Shown: piece by piece, positions 15,712 through 24,488 of the stretch
Layout: every line of letters begins with the position of its first letter
Position numbering within the stretch: position 1 is the stretch's first letter
Assembly: GCF_007785815.1 (NCBI RefSeq)
Contig: NZ_VNIM01000023.1
Coordinates: 1-48,530 of the forward strand
Origin: Alterirhizorhabdus solaris
GTDB taxonomy: Bacteria; Pseudomonadota; Alphaproteobacteria; Sphingomonadales; Sphingomonadaceae
DNA length: 48,530 bases
Reading direction: 5' to 3'
Position numbers and translations under genes: made by a program
The notes under the pieces: model-generated
Seen by the model: the letters and a program-made list of their open reading frames with translations, nothing else
Databases searched by the model: none
What the model was told of the DNA's origin: nothing

Positions 15712-16812
15712 ATGGGTTTCCGCTGCGGTATCGTCGGGCTGCCGAACGTCGGCAAGTCGACCCTGTTCAACGCGCTGACCGAGACGGCGGCGGCACAGGC
15801 CGCCAACTATCCGTTCTGCACGATCGAGCCGAACGTCGGCCAGGTGGCGGTGCCCGATCCCCGGCTGGACGAGATCGCCAGGGTCGCCGGTTCCGCCAAG
15901 ATCATCGAGACGCAGCTTGCCTTCGTCGACATCGCCGGGCTGGTGCGCGGCGCGTCGAAGGGCGAAGGGCTGGGCAACCAGTTCCTCGCCAACATCCGCG
16001 AGGTGGATGCGATCGTCCACGTGCTGCGCTGCTTCGAGGGCGGCGACGTGACGCATGTGGAGGGCAAGGTCGATCCGATCGCCGATGCCGAGACGGTGGA
16101 GACCGAACTGATGCTCTCCGACCTCGAATCGCTGGAAAAGCGCGTGCCCGCCTTCCAGAAGAAGGCGACGCAAGGCGACAAGGAGGCCAAGGCTGCCGCC
16201 TCCGTGCTCGGCAAGGCGCTCGACCTGCTGCGCGAGGGCAAGCCCGCCCGGCTGACCAAGCCCGCCGACGAGGACGAGCAGCGCATCTTCAGCCAGGCGC
16301 AGCTGCTCACCGCCAAGCCGGTGCTGTACGTGTGCAACGTGGACGAGGGATCGGCGGCCGGGGGCAATGCCCTGTCCGCCCGCGTGTTCGAGAAGGCGGC
16401 GTCGGAAGGCGCCAAGGCCGTCGTCGTCTCCGCCGCGATCGAGGCGGAGATCGTCACGCTCGACCCCGCCGACCGCGCGGAGTTCCTCTCCGATCTGGGG
16501 CTGGCCGAAACCGGCCTCGCCCGCGTGATCCGCGCCGGCTACGAACTGCTCGATCTCATCACCTTCTTCACCGCGGGCCCCAAGGAGACGCGGGCGTGGA
16601 CGGTGGATCGCGGCAGCAAGGCACCGCAGGCGGCAGGCGTGATCCACACCGATTTCGAGCGCGGTTTCATCCGCGCCGAGACGATTGCCTACCCCGATTA
16701 CGTCGCGTTCAAGGGCGAGGCCGGCGCGCGCGAGGCGGGCAAGCTGCGCTCGGAAGGCAAGGAGTATGTGACGCAGGACGGCGACATCATGCTGTTCCGC
16801 TTCAACGTCTGA
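15712..16812 (+). CDS. ychF: Redox-regulated ribosome-binding ATPase YchF
   Basis: 366 aa, the usual length for this Obg-family NTPase, which prefers ATP and binds ribosomes. P-loop GLPNVGKST at residues 9-17, switch/G3 region DIAGLVRGASKGEGLGNQFL, NVDE in place of the GTP-specific NKxD, a central coiled-coil insertion (LSDLESLEKRVPAFQKKATQGDKEAKA) and a C-terminal TGS-like domain (FFTAGPKETRAWTV...DGDIMLFRFNV). ATG 15712 is the family start; the open frame continues upstream without support. The maoC-like gene begins 4 bases after its stop. Confidence 0.97.
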   Translation: MGFRCGIVGLPNVGKSTLFNALTETAAAQAANYPFCTIEPNVGQVAVPDPRLDEIARVAGSAKIIETQLAFVDIAGLVRGASKGEGLGNQFLANIREVDAIVHVLRCFEGGDVTHVEGKVDPIADAETVETELMLSDLESLEKRVPAFQKKATQGDKEAKAAASVLGKALDLLREGKPARLTKPADEDEQRIFSQAQLLTAKPVLYVCNVDEGSAAGGNALSARVFEKAASEGAKAVVVSAAIEAEIVTLDPADRAEFLSDLGLAETGLARVIRAGYELLDLITFFTAGPKETRAWTVDRGSKAPQAAGVIHTDFERGFIRAETIAYPDYVAFKGEAGAREAGKLRSEGKEYVTQDGDIMLFRFNV

Positions 16813-16816
16813 CGCC

Positions 16817-17266
16817 ATGACGGTGTGGTTCGAAGATTTCACGGTGGGTGCCGTCGCCCGCTATGGCTGCTATGCCGTCACCCGCGAGGCCGTGCTGGCT
16901 TTCGCCACCGCCTACGATCCCCAGCCGTTCCACCTCAGCGACGAGGCCGCCGCCGCCAACCCGATCTTCGGGCGGCTGGCGGCGAGCGGCTGGCATACCG
17001 CGGCGATGACGATGCGGATGACCGTGGAACGCTGGGCCGCCATGGGTGGCGCGTCGCTCGGATCGCCCGGGATCGACGAGCTGCGTTTCCTCAAACCCGT
17101 TTATCCCGGCGACACGCTGACGGTGGAGGCCGAGGTGCTGGCCGCCCGCCCGCTCGCCAGCCGCCCCGATCGCGGGGTGGTAAAGACATCCACGCGCACG
17201 CTTAACCAGCACGGCGAGGCGGTGCTGTCGTTCACCGGCAACACCTTCTGGCCACGCCGCCCGTAA
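16817..17266 (+). CDS. MaoC family dehydratase
   Basis: 149 aa hotdog-fold protein. It starts VWFEDFTVGAVARYGCYAVTREAVLAFATAYDPQPFHLSDEAAAANPIFGRLAASGWHTAAMTMR; the Asp/His pair in the DPQPFHLSDEAA segment is the hydratase 2 type catalytic motif. Such enzymes hydrate enoyl-CoA or similar acyl thioesters; the exact substrate cannot be read from sequence. It starts 4 bases after ychF, so it is probably in the same transcript. Confidence 0.92.
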   Translation: MTVWFEDFTVGAVARYGCYAVTREAVLAFATAYDPQPFHLSDEAAAANPIFGRLAASGWHTAAMTMRMTVERWAAMGGASLGSPGIDELRFLKPVYPGDTLTVEAEVLAARPLASRPDRGVVKTSTRTLNQHGEAVLSFTGNTFWPRRP

Positions 17267-17283
17267 GACCGCCTTCCTCGAAT

Positions 17284-17309
17284 GGAACCGCGCCTCGGCC
17301 ACGAGGGTT
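17284..17309 (+). promoter_or_regulatory. Possible EcfG-type promoter for the PRC-barrel gene
   Basis: GGAAC at 17284-17288, 17-base spacer, GGTT at 17306-17309 (consensus CGTT, one mismatch). It ends 29 bases before ATG 17339, nearly the same distance as the exact match at 14635-14659. Confidence 0.45.
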
Positions 17310-17338
17310 GCGCGGACACCATTACGAAAGGCCATGAC

Positions 17339-17737
17339 ATGTCCGACACGCCCAACACCACCGGCCCGCTGACCGACGGCGAGGCCACCAGCCTGCTGTT
17401 CGCCTCCAATAAGGTCGACGGCACCAAGGTGAAGAGCCGTGACGGCGACACGCTCGGTTCGGTCTATTCGCTGATGATCAACAAGCGGTCCGGCAACACG
17501 ACCTATGCCGTACTCAGCCTTGGCGGCTTCCTCGGCATGGGCAAGAGCTATTACCCGCTGCCGTTCCAGCTGCTCACCTACGATCACGTCGCCGACGGCT
17601 ATATCGTGACGATCGATCGCCGTTTGCTGGAAGGCGGCCCGAGCTGGGCGAGCAATTCGCCGGAATTCAACCAGGCCTATGCCGACCGCGTCTCCAACTA
17701 CTACGGCGTCACCCCGGTGGATCTGACGCTGAGCTGA
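17339..17737 (+). CDS. PRC-barrel domain protein
   Basis: 132 aa, cytoplasmic. The PRC-barrel region is LFASNKVDGTKVKSRDGDTLGSVYSLMINKRSGNTTYAVLSLGGFLGMGKSYYPLPFQLLTYD, followed by a short C-terminal part (ILEGGPSWASN-like, YYGVTPVDLTLS). PRC barrels occur in photosynthetic reaction-centre H subunits, RimM and many stress-linked small proteins. ATG 17339 follows GAAAGG. The upstream promoter-like site suggests control by the general stress sigma factor. A terminator hairpin follows. Confidence 0.9.
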   Translation: MSDTPNTTGPLTDGEATSLLFASNKVDGTKVKSRDGDTLGSVYSLMINKRSGNTTYAVLSLGGFLGMGKSYYPLPFQLLTYDHVADGYIVTIDRRLLEGGPSWASNSPEFNQAYADRVSNYYGVTPVDLTLS

Positions 17738-17744
17738 GTTTTCC

Positions 17745-17766
17745 CGCCCCGCCGCCGGGCGGGGCG
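17745..17766 (+). terminator. Terminator hairpin after the PRC-barrel gene
   Basis: A 9-bp perfect GC-rich stem (17745-17753 with 17758-17766) and 4-base loop, starting 8 bases after the stop codon and preceded by TTTT. There is no T tract after the stem. Confidence 0.6.
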
Positions 17767-17851
17767 TCACCATGCTCATCGGCGGTTCAGCCGCGCCGGC
17801 GATAGAACCGTCTCGTCGCGGCACCAGCGGCGATGCGATGGAGATACGGCG

Positions 17852-18379
17852 ATGAAGACCCACCTGCTCGCTCTTGCCCTGGCGACGCTGCCCGCCCTCG
17901 CCACGCCGGTGCTCGCGCAAAGCGCCAGCGACGAACAGCGGTGGGAGCAGGCGCAGGCTCGGTATCGGGCGGAGACGGACCGCTATTACACCGAGCGCGA
18001 TCTCTACTACGACACCCGCGCGCGCCGCCCCGGCGACCGTTACGGTGCTGCCCCCTCGCCCGGCGGCTACGACGACCGCTTCGCCACCGATTACGACGCC
18101 GCCCGCGACTATCGGGACGATCCGCGCTATCGCGAACGCCAGCTTTCGACGGACGATCAGGTCTATCGCGGGTCGGACGGGCGCTATTACTGCAAGCGGA
18201 ACGACGGCACGACCGGCCTCATCCTCGGCGCGGCGGGCGGCGGCATCCTCGGCAACGTGATCGACGGTGGCCGCCGTCGCACCGGCGGCACGCTGATCGG
18301 TGGCGCGCTCGGCGCCCTGCTCGGCCGCTCGGTGGACCAGAACGGCGGCGCGCAGTCGCAGGACGTGCGCTGCCGCTGA
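17852..18379 (+). CDS. Exported glycine-zipper 2TM protein
   Basis: 175 aa. Signal peptide MKTHLLALALATLPALATPVLAQ with a cut after AQ. The central part is very rich in Tyr, Arg and Asp (for example RYYTERDLYYDTRARR). A conserved YRGSDGRYYCKRNDGTTGLILGAAGGGILGNVID precedes a second glycine zipper TLIGGALGALLGRSVD, the pattern of glycine-zipper 2TM (SmpA/OmlA, YMGG-type) envelope proteins. Likely periplasmic or outer-membrane associated. GGAG lies about 8 bases before ATG 17852. Confidence 0.85.
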   Translation: MKTHLLALALATLPALATPVLAQSASDEQRWEQAQARYRAETDRYYTERDLYYDTRARRPGDRYGAAPSPGGYDDRFATDYDAARDYRDDPRYRERQLSTDDQVYRGSDGRYYCKRNDGTTGLILGAAGGGILGNVIDGGRRRTGGTLIGGALGALLGRSVDQNGGAQSQDVRCR

Positions 18380-18389
18380 GGTGGCGTTC

Positions 18390-18413
18390 CCCGCCCGGCC
18401 GCGACCGGGCGGG
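18390..18413. terminator. Bidirectional terminator hairpin
   Basis: 9-bp perfect stem (18390-18398 with 18405-18413, CCCGCCCGG/CCGGGCGGG) with a 6-base loop, placed between the convergent glycine-zipper gene and lolD. It probably serves both. Confidence 0.65.
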
Positions 18414-18417
18414 CATT

Positions 18418-19101
18418 CTACCCCAGCCGGCCCTCGTGCAACCGCACCACGCGGTCCATCTTCGCCGCCAGCCGTTCGTTGTGCGTGGCGACCAGCGCGG
18501 CGCTGCCCTCGCCGCGTACCAGCCGGAGGAATTCGGCGAGCACCACGTCCGCCGTCGCCTCGTCGAGATTGCCGGTCGGTTCGTCCGCCAGCACCAGCTT
18601 CGGCGCGTTGGCGAGCGCGCGGGCGACCGCCACGCGCTGCTGCTCGCCACCAGAAAGCTGCGCCGGGCGGTGGGTGAGGCGGTGTCCCAGCCCCAGCGCG
18701 CCCAGCAACGAGGTTGCCCGCGCCTCCGCCGCCGGACGAGCGGTGCCGTGGATCAGCTGCGGCAGCACCACATTCTCCGCCGCCGAGAAATCCGGCAACA
18801 GGTGGTGGAACTGATAGACGAAGCCGAGCGCCTCCCGGCGCACGCGCGTTCGCCCGTCATTGTCGAGCTTCGCGGCTTCCTCGCCGGCGATGCGGATCGA
18901 TCCCTCGAACCCGCCCTCCAGCAGCCCCACCGCCTGCAACATGGTGGACTTGCCCGAGCCGGAAGGACCAAGCAGCGCGACGATCTCGCCCGCGCCGACG
19001 TGCAGGTCCACGCCGCGCAGCACCTCGATCACCACCTCGCCCTGCCGGAAGCTGCGCTTCAGGCCGGTGACGGTCAGGGCGTCGCCGCCGGTCTCACTCA
19101 T
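18418..19101 (-). CDS. lolD: Lipoprotein-releasing system ATP-binding protein LolD
   Basis: 227 aa ABC ATPase. Walker A GPSGSGKS at residues 45-52, signature LSGGEQQR, Walker [14 protein letters not shown] and switch histidine in VATHNERL. The [18 protein letters not shown] segment is typical of LolD/MacB-type ATPases. It powers release of lipoproteins from the inner membrane to LolA. ATG 19101 overlaps the end of the permease gene by 8 bases (ATGAGTGA), so translation is probably coupled. Confidence 0.95.
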   Translation of the reverse strand: MSETGGDALTVTGLKRSFRQGEVVIEVLRGVDLHVGAGEIVALLGPSGSGKSTMLQAVGLLEGGFEGSIRIAGEEAAKLDNDGRTRVRREALGFVYQFHHLLPDFSAAENVVLPQLIHGTARPAAEARATSLLGALGLGHRLTHRPAQLSGGEQQRVAVARALANAPKLVLADEPTGNLDEATADVVLAEFLRLVRGEGSAALVATHNERLAAKMDRVVRLHEGRLG

Positions 19102-20344
19102 AACGCAGCACCTGCACCGGATCGGTATTCGCCGCCTTGAACGCGGGATAGAGCGTGAACAGGAAGGCCGAGCCGATCGCCAGCGCCACAATCGCCAGCA
19201 CCTCGACCGGATCGGTCTTGCTCGGCAGCTCGGTGAGGAAGCGGATCGAGGGATCCCACAGGTTCTGCCCGGTCACGAACTGGATCGCGTTCACCACCGC
19301 CTGGCGGAAATAGAGGAAGATGAAGCCCAGGATCACGCCCGCACCTGTGCCCAGCGTGCCGATGGTGACGCCCACCGTCATGAACACGCGCACCATCGCC
19401 CCGCGCGAGGCGCCCATCGTCCGCAGGATCGCGATGTCGCGCGTCTTGGCGCGCACCAGCATGATGAGCGACGACAGGATGTTGAACACCGCCACAAGGA
19501 TGATGAGCGACAGCACCACGAACATCGCCACCCGCTCCACCGCCAGCGCCTCGAACAGACTGGCGTTCATCGATCGCCAGTCGCTTACCACGCCCTGCCG
19601 GCCAACGCGGTCGGCCAGCGGCGCGAGAATGGTGGCCACCTTGTCGGCATCCACCGTCTCGATCTCCACCATGCCGACCGAATCGCCCAGCATCAGCAGC
19701 GTCTGCGCGTCGGCGATCGGCATGATGACGAAGGCCTTGTCGTAATCGTACACCCCCACCTCGAAGATGGCGGCCACCGTGTAGCTGACGATGCGCGGCA
19801 CCGTGCCGAACGGCGTCGTCTGCCCCTGCGGGCTGATGAGGCTGATCTGCCCGCCCACGTTGGCGCCCAGCGCTTCGGCCAGCCGCGCGCCGATCGCCAC
19901 GTTGCCGCTGCCCGGCGTCACCCGCATCATGCTGCCTGCGACGACCTTCTGCTGGATCACGGTGTTGGTGCGGATATCCTCGGGCAGCATCCCGCGCACC
20001 AGCACGCCTTCCACCCGCCCCTCGTAACTGGCCATCAGCGGCTGCTGGATCAGCGGGGTCGCCTGGGTGATGCCGGGGGTGGTGCGCGCCTGTTTCACGA
20101 TATCCCGCCAGTCCGGCAGGCGACCGCCATAGCCCTGCACCACGGCGTGGCCGTTCAGCCCGATGATCTTGTCGAACAGTTCGGCGCGAAAGCCGTTCAT
20201 CACGGACATGACGATGATGAGCGCGGCGACCCCCAGCATCACCGCGACGAGACTGATCGAGGCGACGACGAAGATGAACCCCTCGCCCTTGCCCGGCAAC
20301 AGATAGCGCCGGGCGATCATCCGTTCGTAGCTGGTCAGGATCAC
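19094..20344 (-). CDS. lolC: Lipoprotein-releasing ABC transporter permease, LolC/LolE family
   Basis: 416 aa. One N-terminal membrane segment ([31 protein letters not shown]), a large periplasmic MacB-like core domain, and three C-terminal membrane segments ([64 protein letters not shown]). As in other alphaproteobacteria only one permease gene is present, so a homodimer probably replaces LolC/LolE. The start is GTG 20344; an ATG 8 codons later is an alternative. proS ends 10 bases upstream. Confidence 0.94.
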   Translation of the reverse strand: MILTSYERMIARRYLLPGKGEGFIFVVASISLVAVMLGVAALIIVMSVMNGFRAELFDKIIGLNGHAVVQGYGGRLPDWRDIVKQARTTPGITQATPLIQQPLMASYEGRVEGVLVRGMLPEDIRTNTVIQQKVVAGSMMRVTPGSGNVAIGARLAEALGANVGGQISLISPQGQTTPFGTVPRIVSYTVAAIFEVGVYDYDKAFVIMPIADAQTLLMLGDSVGMVEIETVDADKVATILAPLADRVGRQGVVSDWRSMNASLFEALAVERVAMFVVLSLIILVAVFNILSSLIMLVRAKTRDIAILRTMGASRGAMVRVFMTVGVTIGTLGTGAGVILGFIFLYFRQAVVNAIQFVTGQNLWDPSIRFLTELPSKTDPVEVLAIVALAIGSAFLFTLYPAFKAANTDPVQVLRYE

Positions 20345-20354
20345 GAGCCGCTGC

Positions 20355-21668
20355 TCATGCGGACAGCCTTGCCAGCGCCGCGTCCGGCGACAGCTCGGTC
20401 TTCTCGCCGGTCGCGCGGTTCTTCAACTCCACCACGCCGTTCGCCAGCCCCTTGGGGCCGATCACCAGCTGCCACGGCAGGCCGATCAGGTCCATCGTGG
20501 CGAACTTGGCGCCGCCGCGCTCGTCACGGTCGTCGTACAGCGTCTCGACGCCGGCCGCCGTCAGCTTCGCATAGAGGTCGTCGGCGGCGGCGGTGCAGGC
20601 GGCATCGTCGGCGCGCATGTTGATGAGGCCCACCTTGTACGGCGCCACCGCCTCGGGCCACACGATGCCCTTGTCGTCATGGCTCGCCTCGATGATCGCG
20701 CCGACCAGCCGCGACACGCCGATGCCGTAGCTGCCCATCTGCGGCACCACGTCGGTGCCGTCCGGCCCCTGCACCTTCATCCCCATGGCGGCGGAATATT
20801 TGGTGCCGAAGAAGAAGATGTGCCCCACCTCGATCCCGCGCGACTGTTTCAGGGCATCGCCCGCCGCCGCCTCGCGCGCCTCGTCGCGCTTCTCGTCGGT
20901 GGCGGCGTAATCGGCGGTGAGGCCGGAGACGAACGTCTGCAACGCCTCCGCGTCGTCGGCGTCCACGTCGAGCGCGCGGTCCGCTTCCCAGTTGGTGTGG
21001 TAGAACACGTCGCTCTCGCCGGTGGGGGCGAGCACGATGAACTCGTGCGAAAGGTCGCCGCCGATCGGGCCGGTATCCGCCTGCATCGGGATCGCGCGCA
21101 GCCCCAGCCGCGCATAGGTGCGCAGATACGCCACGAACATGCGGTTATAGCTGTGGCGCGCGCCCGCCTCGTCCAGATCGAACGAATAGGCGTCCTTCAT
21201 CAGGAACTCGCGCCCGCGCATCACGCCGAAGCGCGGCCGCACCTCGTCGCGGAACTTCCACTGGATGTGATAGAGCGTGCGCGGCAGATCGCGGTAGCTG
21301 CGGGCGGCGTCGCGGAAGATGGCGGTAATCATCTCCTCGTTCGTCGGGCCGAACAGCATCTCGCGATCGTGGCGGTCGGTGATCCGCAGCATTTCCGGCC
21401 CGTAGGCGTCGTAGCGGCCGGACTGGCGCCACAGGTCGGCCGGTTGCAGTGTGGGCATCAGCAGCTCGATGGCGCCGGCCCGGTCCTGTTCCTCGCGCAC
21501 GACCTGCTCGATCTTGCGCAGCACGCGATGGCCCAGCGGCAGCCAGGCGTAGATGCCGGCGGCGGTCTGGCGGACCAGCCCCGCGCGCAACATCAGCTTG
21601 TGACTGACGATCTGCGCGTCGGCGGGCGATTCCTTCATGACGGGCAGGAAGTGACGGGTAAGGCGCAT
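20355..21668 (-). CDS. proS: Proline-tRNA ligase, short alphaproteobacterial type
   Basis: 437 aa, shorter than the 570 aa enterobacterial enzyme because it lacks the INS editing domain between motifs 2 and 3; this is the usual form in alphaproteobacteria. Class II motifs are visible: [76 protein letters not shown] and [16 protein letters not shown]. The C-terminal anticodon domain follows (KVGLINM to ALARLSA). ATG 21668 fits the family start MRLTRHFLP. Confidence 0.96.
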   Translation of the reverse strand: MRLTRHFLPVMKESPADAQIVSHKLMLRAGLVRQTAAGIYAWLPLGHRVLRKIEQVVREEQDRAGAIELLMPTLQPADLWRQSGRYDAYGPEMLRITDRHDREMLFGPTNEEMITAIFRDAARSYRDLPRTLYHIQWKFRDEVRPRFGVMRGREFLMKDAYSFDLDEAGARHSYNRMFVAYLRTYARLGLRAIPMQADTGPIGGDLSHEFIVLAPTGESDVFYHTNWEADRALDVDADDAEALQTFVSGLTADYAATDEKRDEAREAAAGDALKQSRGIEVGHIFFFGTKYSAAMGMKVQGPDGTDVVPQMGSYGIGVSRLVGAIIEASHDDKGIVWPEAVAPYKVGLINMRADDAACTAAADDLYAKLTAAGVETLYDDRDERGGAKFATMDLIGLPWQLVIGPKGLANGVVELKNRATGEKTELSPDAALARLSA

Positions 21669-21993
21669 GCTGCTCTCGATCCTGTATGGTCCCCCGCGCT
21701 CTAGAGCGTCCACGCCGCCGGGGAAAGCGCCCTGCGGTGGTGGCCGCCGTGGATCGTCCGCCCGCCGGTGCCGCCTGTTGCCGATTCACCACAGACCCCG
21801 TCATTCCGCACCAGCTGGCGACAACGACGATGACACAAAAGAGAAACGTCGCTACCCAAGGTTCCACGAACACAGGCGCAAGGCCATGGTTCGGGGAGGC
21901 CTCGGCGCCCCGTGGTTTCGTTCGGGGGGACGAACACCGCGTGCGGGCGCCGAGCCGACTACAAGGGGGTTGACGAGCTTTCGTCACGCGGGC

Positions 21994-22021
21994 GCCCGGA
22001 TTGCCGAACGGCAGTCCGGGC
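21994..22021 (+). terminator. Terminator-like hairpin upstream of the 35 aa gene
   Basis: GCCCGGATTGCC (21994-22005), loop GAAC, GGCAGTCCGGGC (22010-22021); one G-T type mismatch. It is followed by GTTCGTCTTTCC, a weak T-rich tail. No protein gene upstream on this strand needs it, so it may end a small RNA. Confidence 0.45.
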
Positions 22022-22033
22022 GTTCGTCTTTCC

Positions 22034-22058
22034 GGACCCGATCCGCTTCTTCGGCGTT
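22034..22058 (+). promoter_or_regulatory. EcfG-type promoter for the 35 aa gene
   Basis: GGACC (22034-22038; consensus GGAAC, one mismatch), 16-base spacer, perfect CGTT (22055-22058). It ends 27 bases before ATG 22086, matching the distance seen at the two other candidate sites in the window. Confidence 0.5.
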
Positions 22059-22085
22059 TCTCCATTCCCACTCAGGAGAAACGAC

Positions 22086-22193
22086 ATGGCCAGCCAGCCC
22101 CCCGTCCCCGAAACGCCGAACGAAGGCCCGGTCGATGCACCGATCCCCTCGCCGGCCGATCCCATTCCGGCCGCGCCGACCGATCCGGTCTGA
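22086..22193 (+). CDS. Very small proline-rich protein
   Basis: 35 aa: starts MASQPPVPETPNEGPVDAP, ends AAPTDPV; about one third proline with alternating acidic residues, no Lys or Arg. It is surely disordered, with no signal peptide. Support comes from a near-perfect AGGAGAAACGAC ribosome binding region directly before ATG and the EcfG-type promoter upstream. Function unknown. Confidence 0.65.
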   Translation: MASQPPVPETPNEGPVDAPIPSPADPIPAAPTDPV

Positions 22194-22225
22194 TCCGCAC
22201 GCCCGATTTACGATCTGCTAACCGT

Positions 22226-22245
22226 GGCGGGGTATCATCCCCGCC
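22226..22245 (+). terminator. Hairpin abutting the start codon of the 78 aa gene
   Basis: 7-bp perfect stem GGCGGGG/CCCCGCC (22226-22232 with 22239-22245), loop TATCAT. The ATG of the next gene begins at 22246, directly on the stem. It may end the 35 aa gene transcript or restrict initiation of the next gene, which lacks a recognisable ribosome binding site. Confidence 0.45.
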
Positions 22246-22482
22246 ATGGTCTTTCCGTTTCGCGCCAGTTCGATATTCCGCAACCGATGGATCGCGCTGC
22301 TCTGGGCGGTGGGGATCTGCTTCACCGCCTCTGAAATCGTCGACAGTCTTTCGAGCGTGACGAACAAGCCGAAATCCCCTCAAGCCGCTGCGGCATCCCC
22401 GGACAGCGGCGATCCGGTTGCGGCGGTGCTCGGTGCCCCCCCCCCCGGCGATGCCCCGGTTATCGAGGCGCAGGCGCGCTAG
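22246..22482 (+). CDS. Small single-pass membrane protein of unknown function
   Basis: 78 aa. The N-terminus MVFPFRASSIFRNRWIALLWAVGICFTASEIV contains one membrane segment (about residues 15-30); the rest (KPKSPQAAAASPDSGDPVAAVLG) is Pro/Ala-rich and probably flexible. No binding site is seen before ATG 22246; instead a hairpin touches it. The tail is convergent with DUF1467, 18 bases apart. The frame and membrane segment look real, but the family is not known to me. Confidence 0.6.
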   Translation: MVFPFRASSIFRNRWIALLWAVGICFTASEIVDSLSSVTNKPKSPQAAAASPDSGDPVAAVLGAPPPGDAPVIEAQAR

Positions 22483-22500
22483 GCGGGCCGCCAGTCCGGA

Positions 22501-22779
22501 TTACTGGACAGAGGCCCGCCGCGCCGTGAAGAAATCGAGCATTTCCACGCCGACCCACCCGTACACGTAGTTGAGATAATAGAGCCCGAACACCACGAGG
22601 GAGAGCCAGGTCGTCCAGATCGCGGTGCGCTTCAGGCTGAAGCGCGGTGGCGCGCCATATGCCTGCCCCGGCACCTGCACCTCCGCCTCGTTGCTCGACC
22701 GCAGGCGGAAGGGCAGCACGAAGAACAGGCACAGCGACCAGAACAGCGGATAAAGCGCGAGGATCGATGAAAACTTCAT
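22501..22779 (-). CDS. DUF1467 family membrane protein
   Basis: 92 aa with two membrane segments (MKFSSILALYPLFWSLCLFFVLPFRLRS at the N-terminus and AIWTTWLSLVVFGLYYLNYVYG later). The FVLPFRLRSSNEAEVQVPGQAYGAPP sequence fits DUF1467 (PF07330), small alphaproteobacterial proteins usually found next to rnj. Function unknown. ATG 22779 lies 37 bases after the rnj stop, so the gene is probably part of the same transcript. Confidence 0.85.
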   Translation of the reverse strand: MKFSSILALYPLFWSLCLFFVLPFRLRSSNEAEVQVPGQAYGAPPRFSLKRTAIWTTWLSLVVFGLYYLNYVYGWVGVEMLDFFTARRASVQ

Positions 22780-22816
22780 CGTCCGATCCCCGCAACCGGC
22801 GCAGCCCCCGCCCTCA

Positions 22817-24457
22817 TCACACGCGGATGATCGACACGTCGACCACCGGCTTCTTGCCCGTCCACTGCGTCGCGCGACGGCGCACGGCCAGACGGATCGT
22901 TTCGCGCAGCCGGGCCTCGTCGCGCGCGCCCTCCGCCACCGCCTTGGCAGCGGCATCGCGCGATTCGGCGAGGAAATCGTCACGATCCTCCTCCACCGGG
23001 ATGCCCTGGATCGTCACGGCCGGCTCCCCGCGCAGCTTGCCCGCCTTGTCCAGCGCCACGGTAACGGCGATCAGCCCGTTCAGCGACACCTTGCGCCGCT
23101 CGTTCATCGTCGTGCCGTCCGCCGGCAGGATCACGTCGCCGTCGAGGATCAGGCGGCCGACCCGCTCATGCCCCACCAGCGCCGGGCCGTTGGGGGCGAG
23201 GCGGATGACGGTGCCGTTCTGCTGGATCACCGCATTCTCGATCCCCTCCTCCATGCCGAAGCGGGCCTGCTCGGCCATGTGGCGCATCTCGCCGTGGACG
23301 GGCAGCAGGATCTCGGGGCGGATCCACTTGTACATCAGCGCCAGTTCCGGCCGCCCGGGATGGCCCGAGACGTGGACGTGCGCCTGCCGGTCGGTAATCA
23401 TGTTGATGTTCTTGCCGGCCAGCACGTTCTGGATTCGGCCGATCGCCATCTCGTTGCCGGGGATCTGCTTGGACGAGAAGACGACCGTATCGCCCTCCGA
23501 CAGCTTGATCTGGTGGCTGCCGAACGCCACACGGGCGAGCGCGGCGCGGCTCTCGCCCTGCCCGCCGGTGGCGATAATCATCACGTCGCGCGGCGGCAGG
23601 CGCATCGCCTCGTCGAAGCCGATCGTCTCGGGGAAGTTCTTGAGATAGCCGGTCGCCTTGGCCACCTTGATGATCTTGTCGAGCGAGCGCCCCGCCACGC
23701 ACAACTGGCGGTTGGTATCGCGTGCCACCTCGCCCAGCGTCTGCACGCGCGCGGCGTTGCTGGCGAAGGTGGTGACGAGCACGCGACCCGTGGCGGCGCC
23801 GATCACCGCATCCAGCCCCTCGCGCACCGCCGCCTCGGAGCCGGAGGCCTTGTCGTTGAACACGTTGGTGGAATCGCACACCAGCGCAAGAATGCCCTTG
23901 TCGCCGATCGCCTCGAGCTCGGCGGCGGTGGAGAAGGCACCGAGTTGAGGATCCTCGTCGATCTTCCAGTCGCCGGTGTGCATGATCCGGCCGTACGGCG
24001 TCTCGATCAGCAGCGCGTTGCCCTCGGGGATCGAGTGCGCCAGCGGCACATAGGTGAAGCCGAACGGCCCGAGCTGGAAGCTGCCCTCGTTCTTGATGAC
24101 GTGAAGCTTGACCTTGTTGCCCAGCCCCTCCTCTTCCAGCTTGCCGCGGATCAGCCCGGCGGTGAACGGCGTGGCATAGAGCGGCACGCCGAGATCGGCG
24201 GCGAGATAGGGGATCGCGCCGATATGGTCCTCGTGCCCGTGGGTCAGCACGATGCCGAGCAGATCCTTGCGGTTGCGCTCGATGAAGTCGAGATCGGGCA
24301 GGATCAGGTCGATGCCCGGATAGCTGGGATCGCCGAAGGTGAGGCCGAGATCGACCATCACCCATTTGCCCTGCGTGCCGTAGAGGTTCACGTTCATGCC
24401 GATCTCCCCCGATCCGCCGAGCGCGAGGAAGAGGAGTTCGTTGCCGGGTTTCGTCAC
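22817..24457 (-). CDS. rnj: Ribonuclease J
   Basis: 546 aa. Metallo-beta-lactamase/beta-CASP nuclease that matures and degrades RNA with endonuclease and 5'-to-3' exonuclease activity. Metal-binding HGHEDH at residues 73-78, then MHTGDWKID, CDSTN, the beta-CASP region ATGGQGE, SGHPGRPE and LLPVHGEMRHM; the C-terminal domain ends PVVDVSIIRV. The start is GTG 24457 (TKPGNELLFLALGG); upstream in-frame codons do not fit the family. It is in the conserved order birA-coaX-rnj-DUF1467. Confidence 0.95.
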   Translation of the reverse strand: MTKPGNELLFLALGGSGEIGMNVNLYGTQGKWVMVDLGLTFGDPSYPGIDLILPDLDFIERNRKDLLGIVLTHGHEDHIGAIPYLAADLGVPLYATPFTAGLIRGKLEEEGLGNKVKLHVIKNEGSFQLGPFGFTYVPLAHSIPEGNALLIETPYGRIMHTGDWKIDEDPQLGAFSTAAELEAIGDKGILALVCDSTNVFNDKASGSEAAVREGLDAVIGAATGRVLVTTFASNAARVQTLGEVARDTNRQLCVAGRSLDKIIKVAKATGYLKNFPETIGFDEAMRLPPRDVMIIATGGQGESRAALARVAFGSHQIKLSEGDTVVFSSKQIPGNEMAIGRIQNVLAGKNINMITDRQAHVHVSGHPGRPELALMYKWIRPEILLPVHGEMRHMAEQARFGMEEGIENAVIQQNGTVIRLAPNGPALVGHERVGRLILDGDVILPADGTTMNERRKVSLNGLIAVTVALDKAGKLRGEPAVTIQGIPVEEDRDDFLAESRDAAAKAVAEGARDEARLRETIRLAVRRRATQWTGKKPVVDVSIIRV

Positions 24458-24488
24458 TTGGATTCCGTTCGGATGAGGCGCTCGGGGA

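Larger units (their letters stand above)
21669..22085. other. 417-base intergenic region, hairpin-rich, no convincing gene
   Basis: It lies upstream of both proS (minus) and the 35 aa gene (plus), so both promoters should be inside. It contains an exact inverted repeat TGACGA-GCTT-TCGTCA (21971-21986) and a 12-bp hairpin at 21994-22021 (11 of 12 pairs Watson-Crick) followed by a T/C-rich stretch. Open frames here lack ribosome binding sites. A small RNA ending at the hairpin is possible but unproven. Confidence 0.45.

Noticed and set aside
16332-16820. Alternative frame inside ychF
   Set aside because: Overlaps the conserved YchF C-terminus completely; no independent signal.
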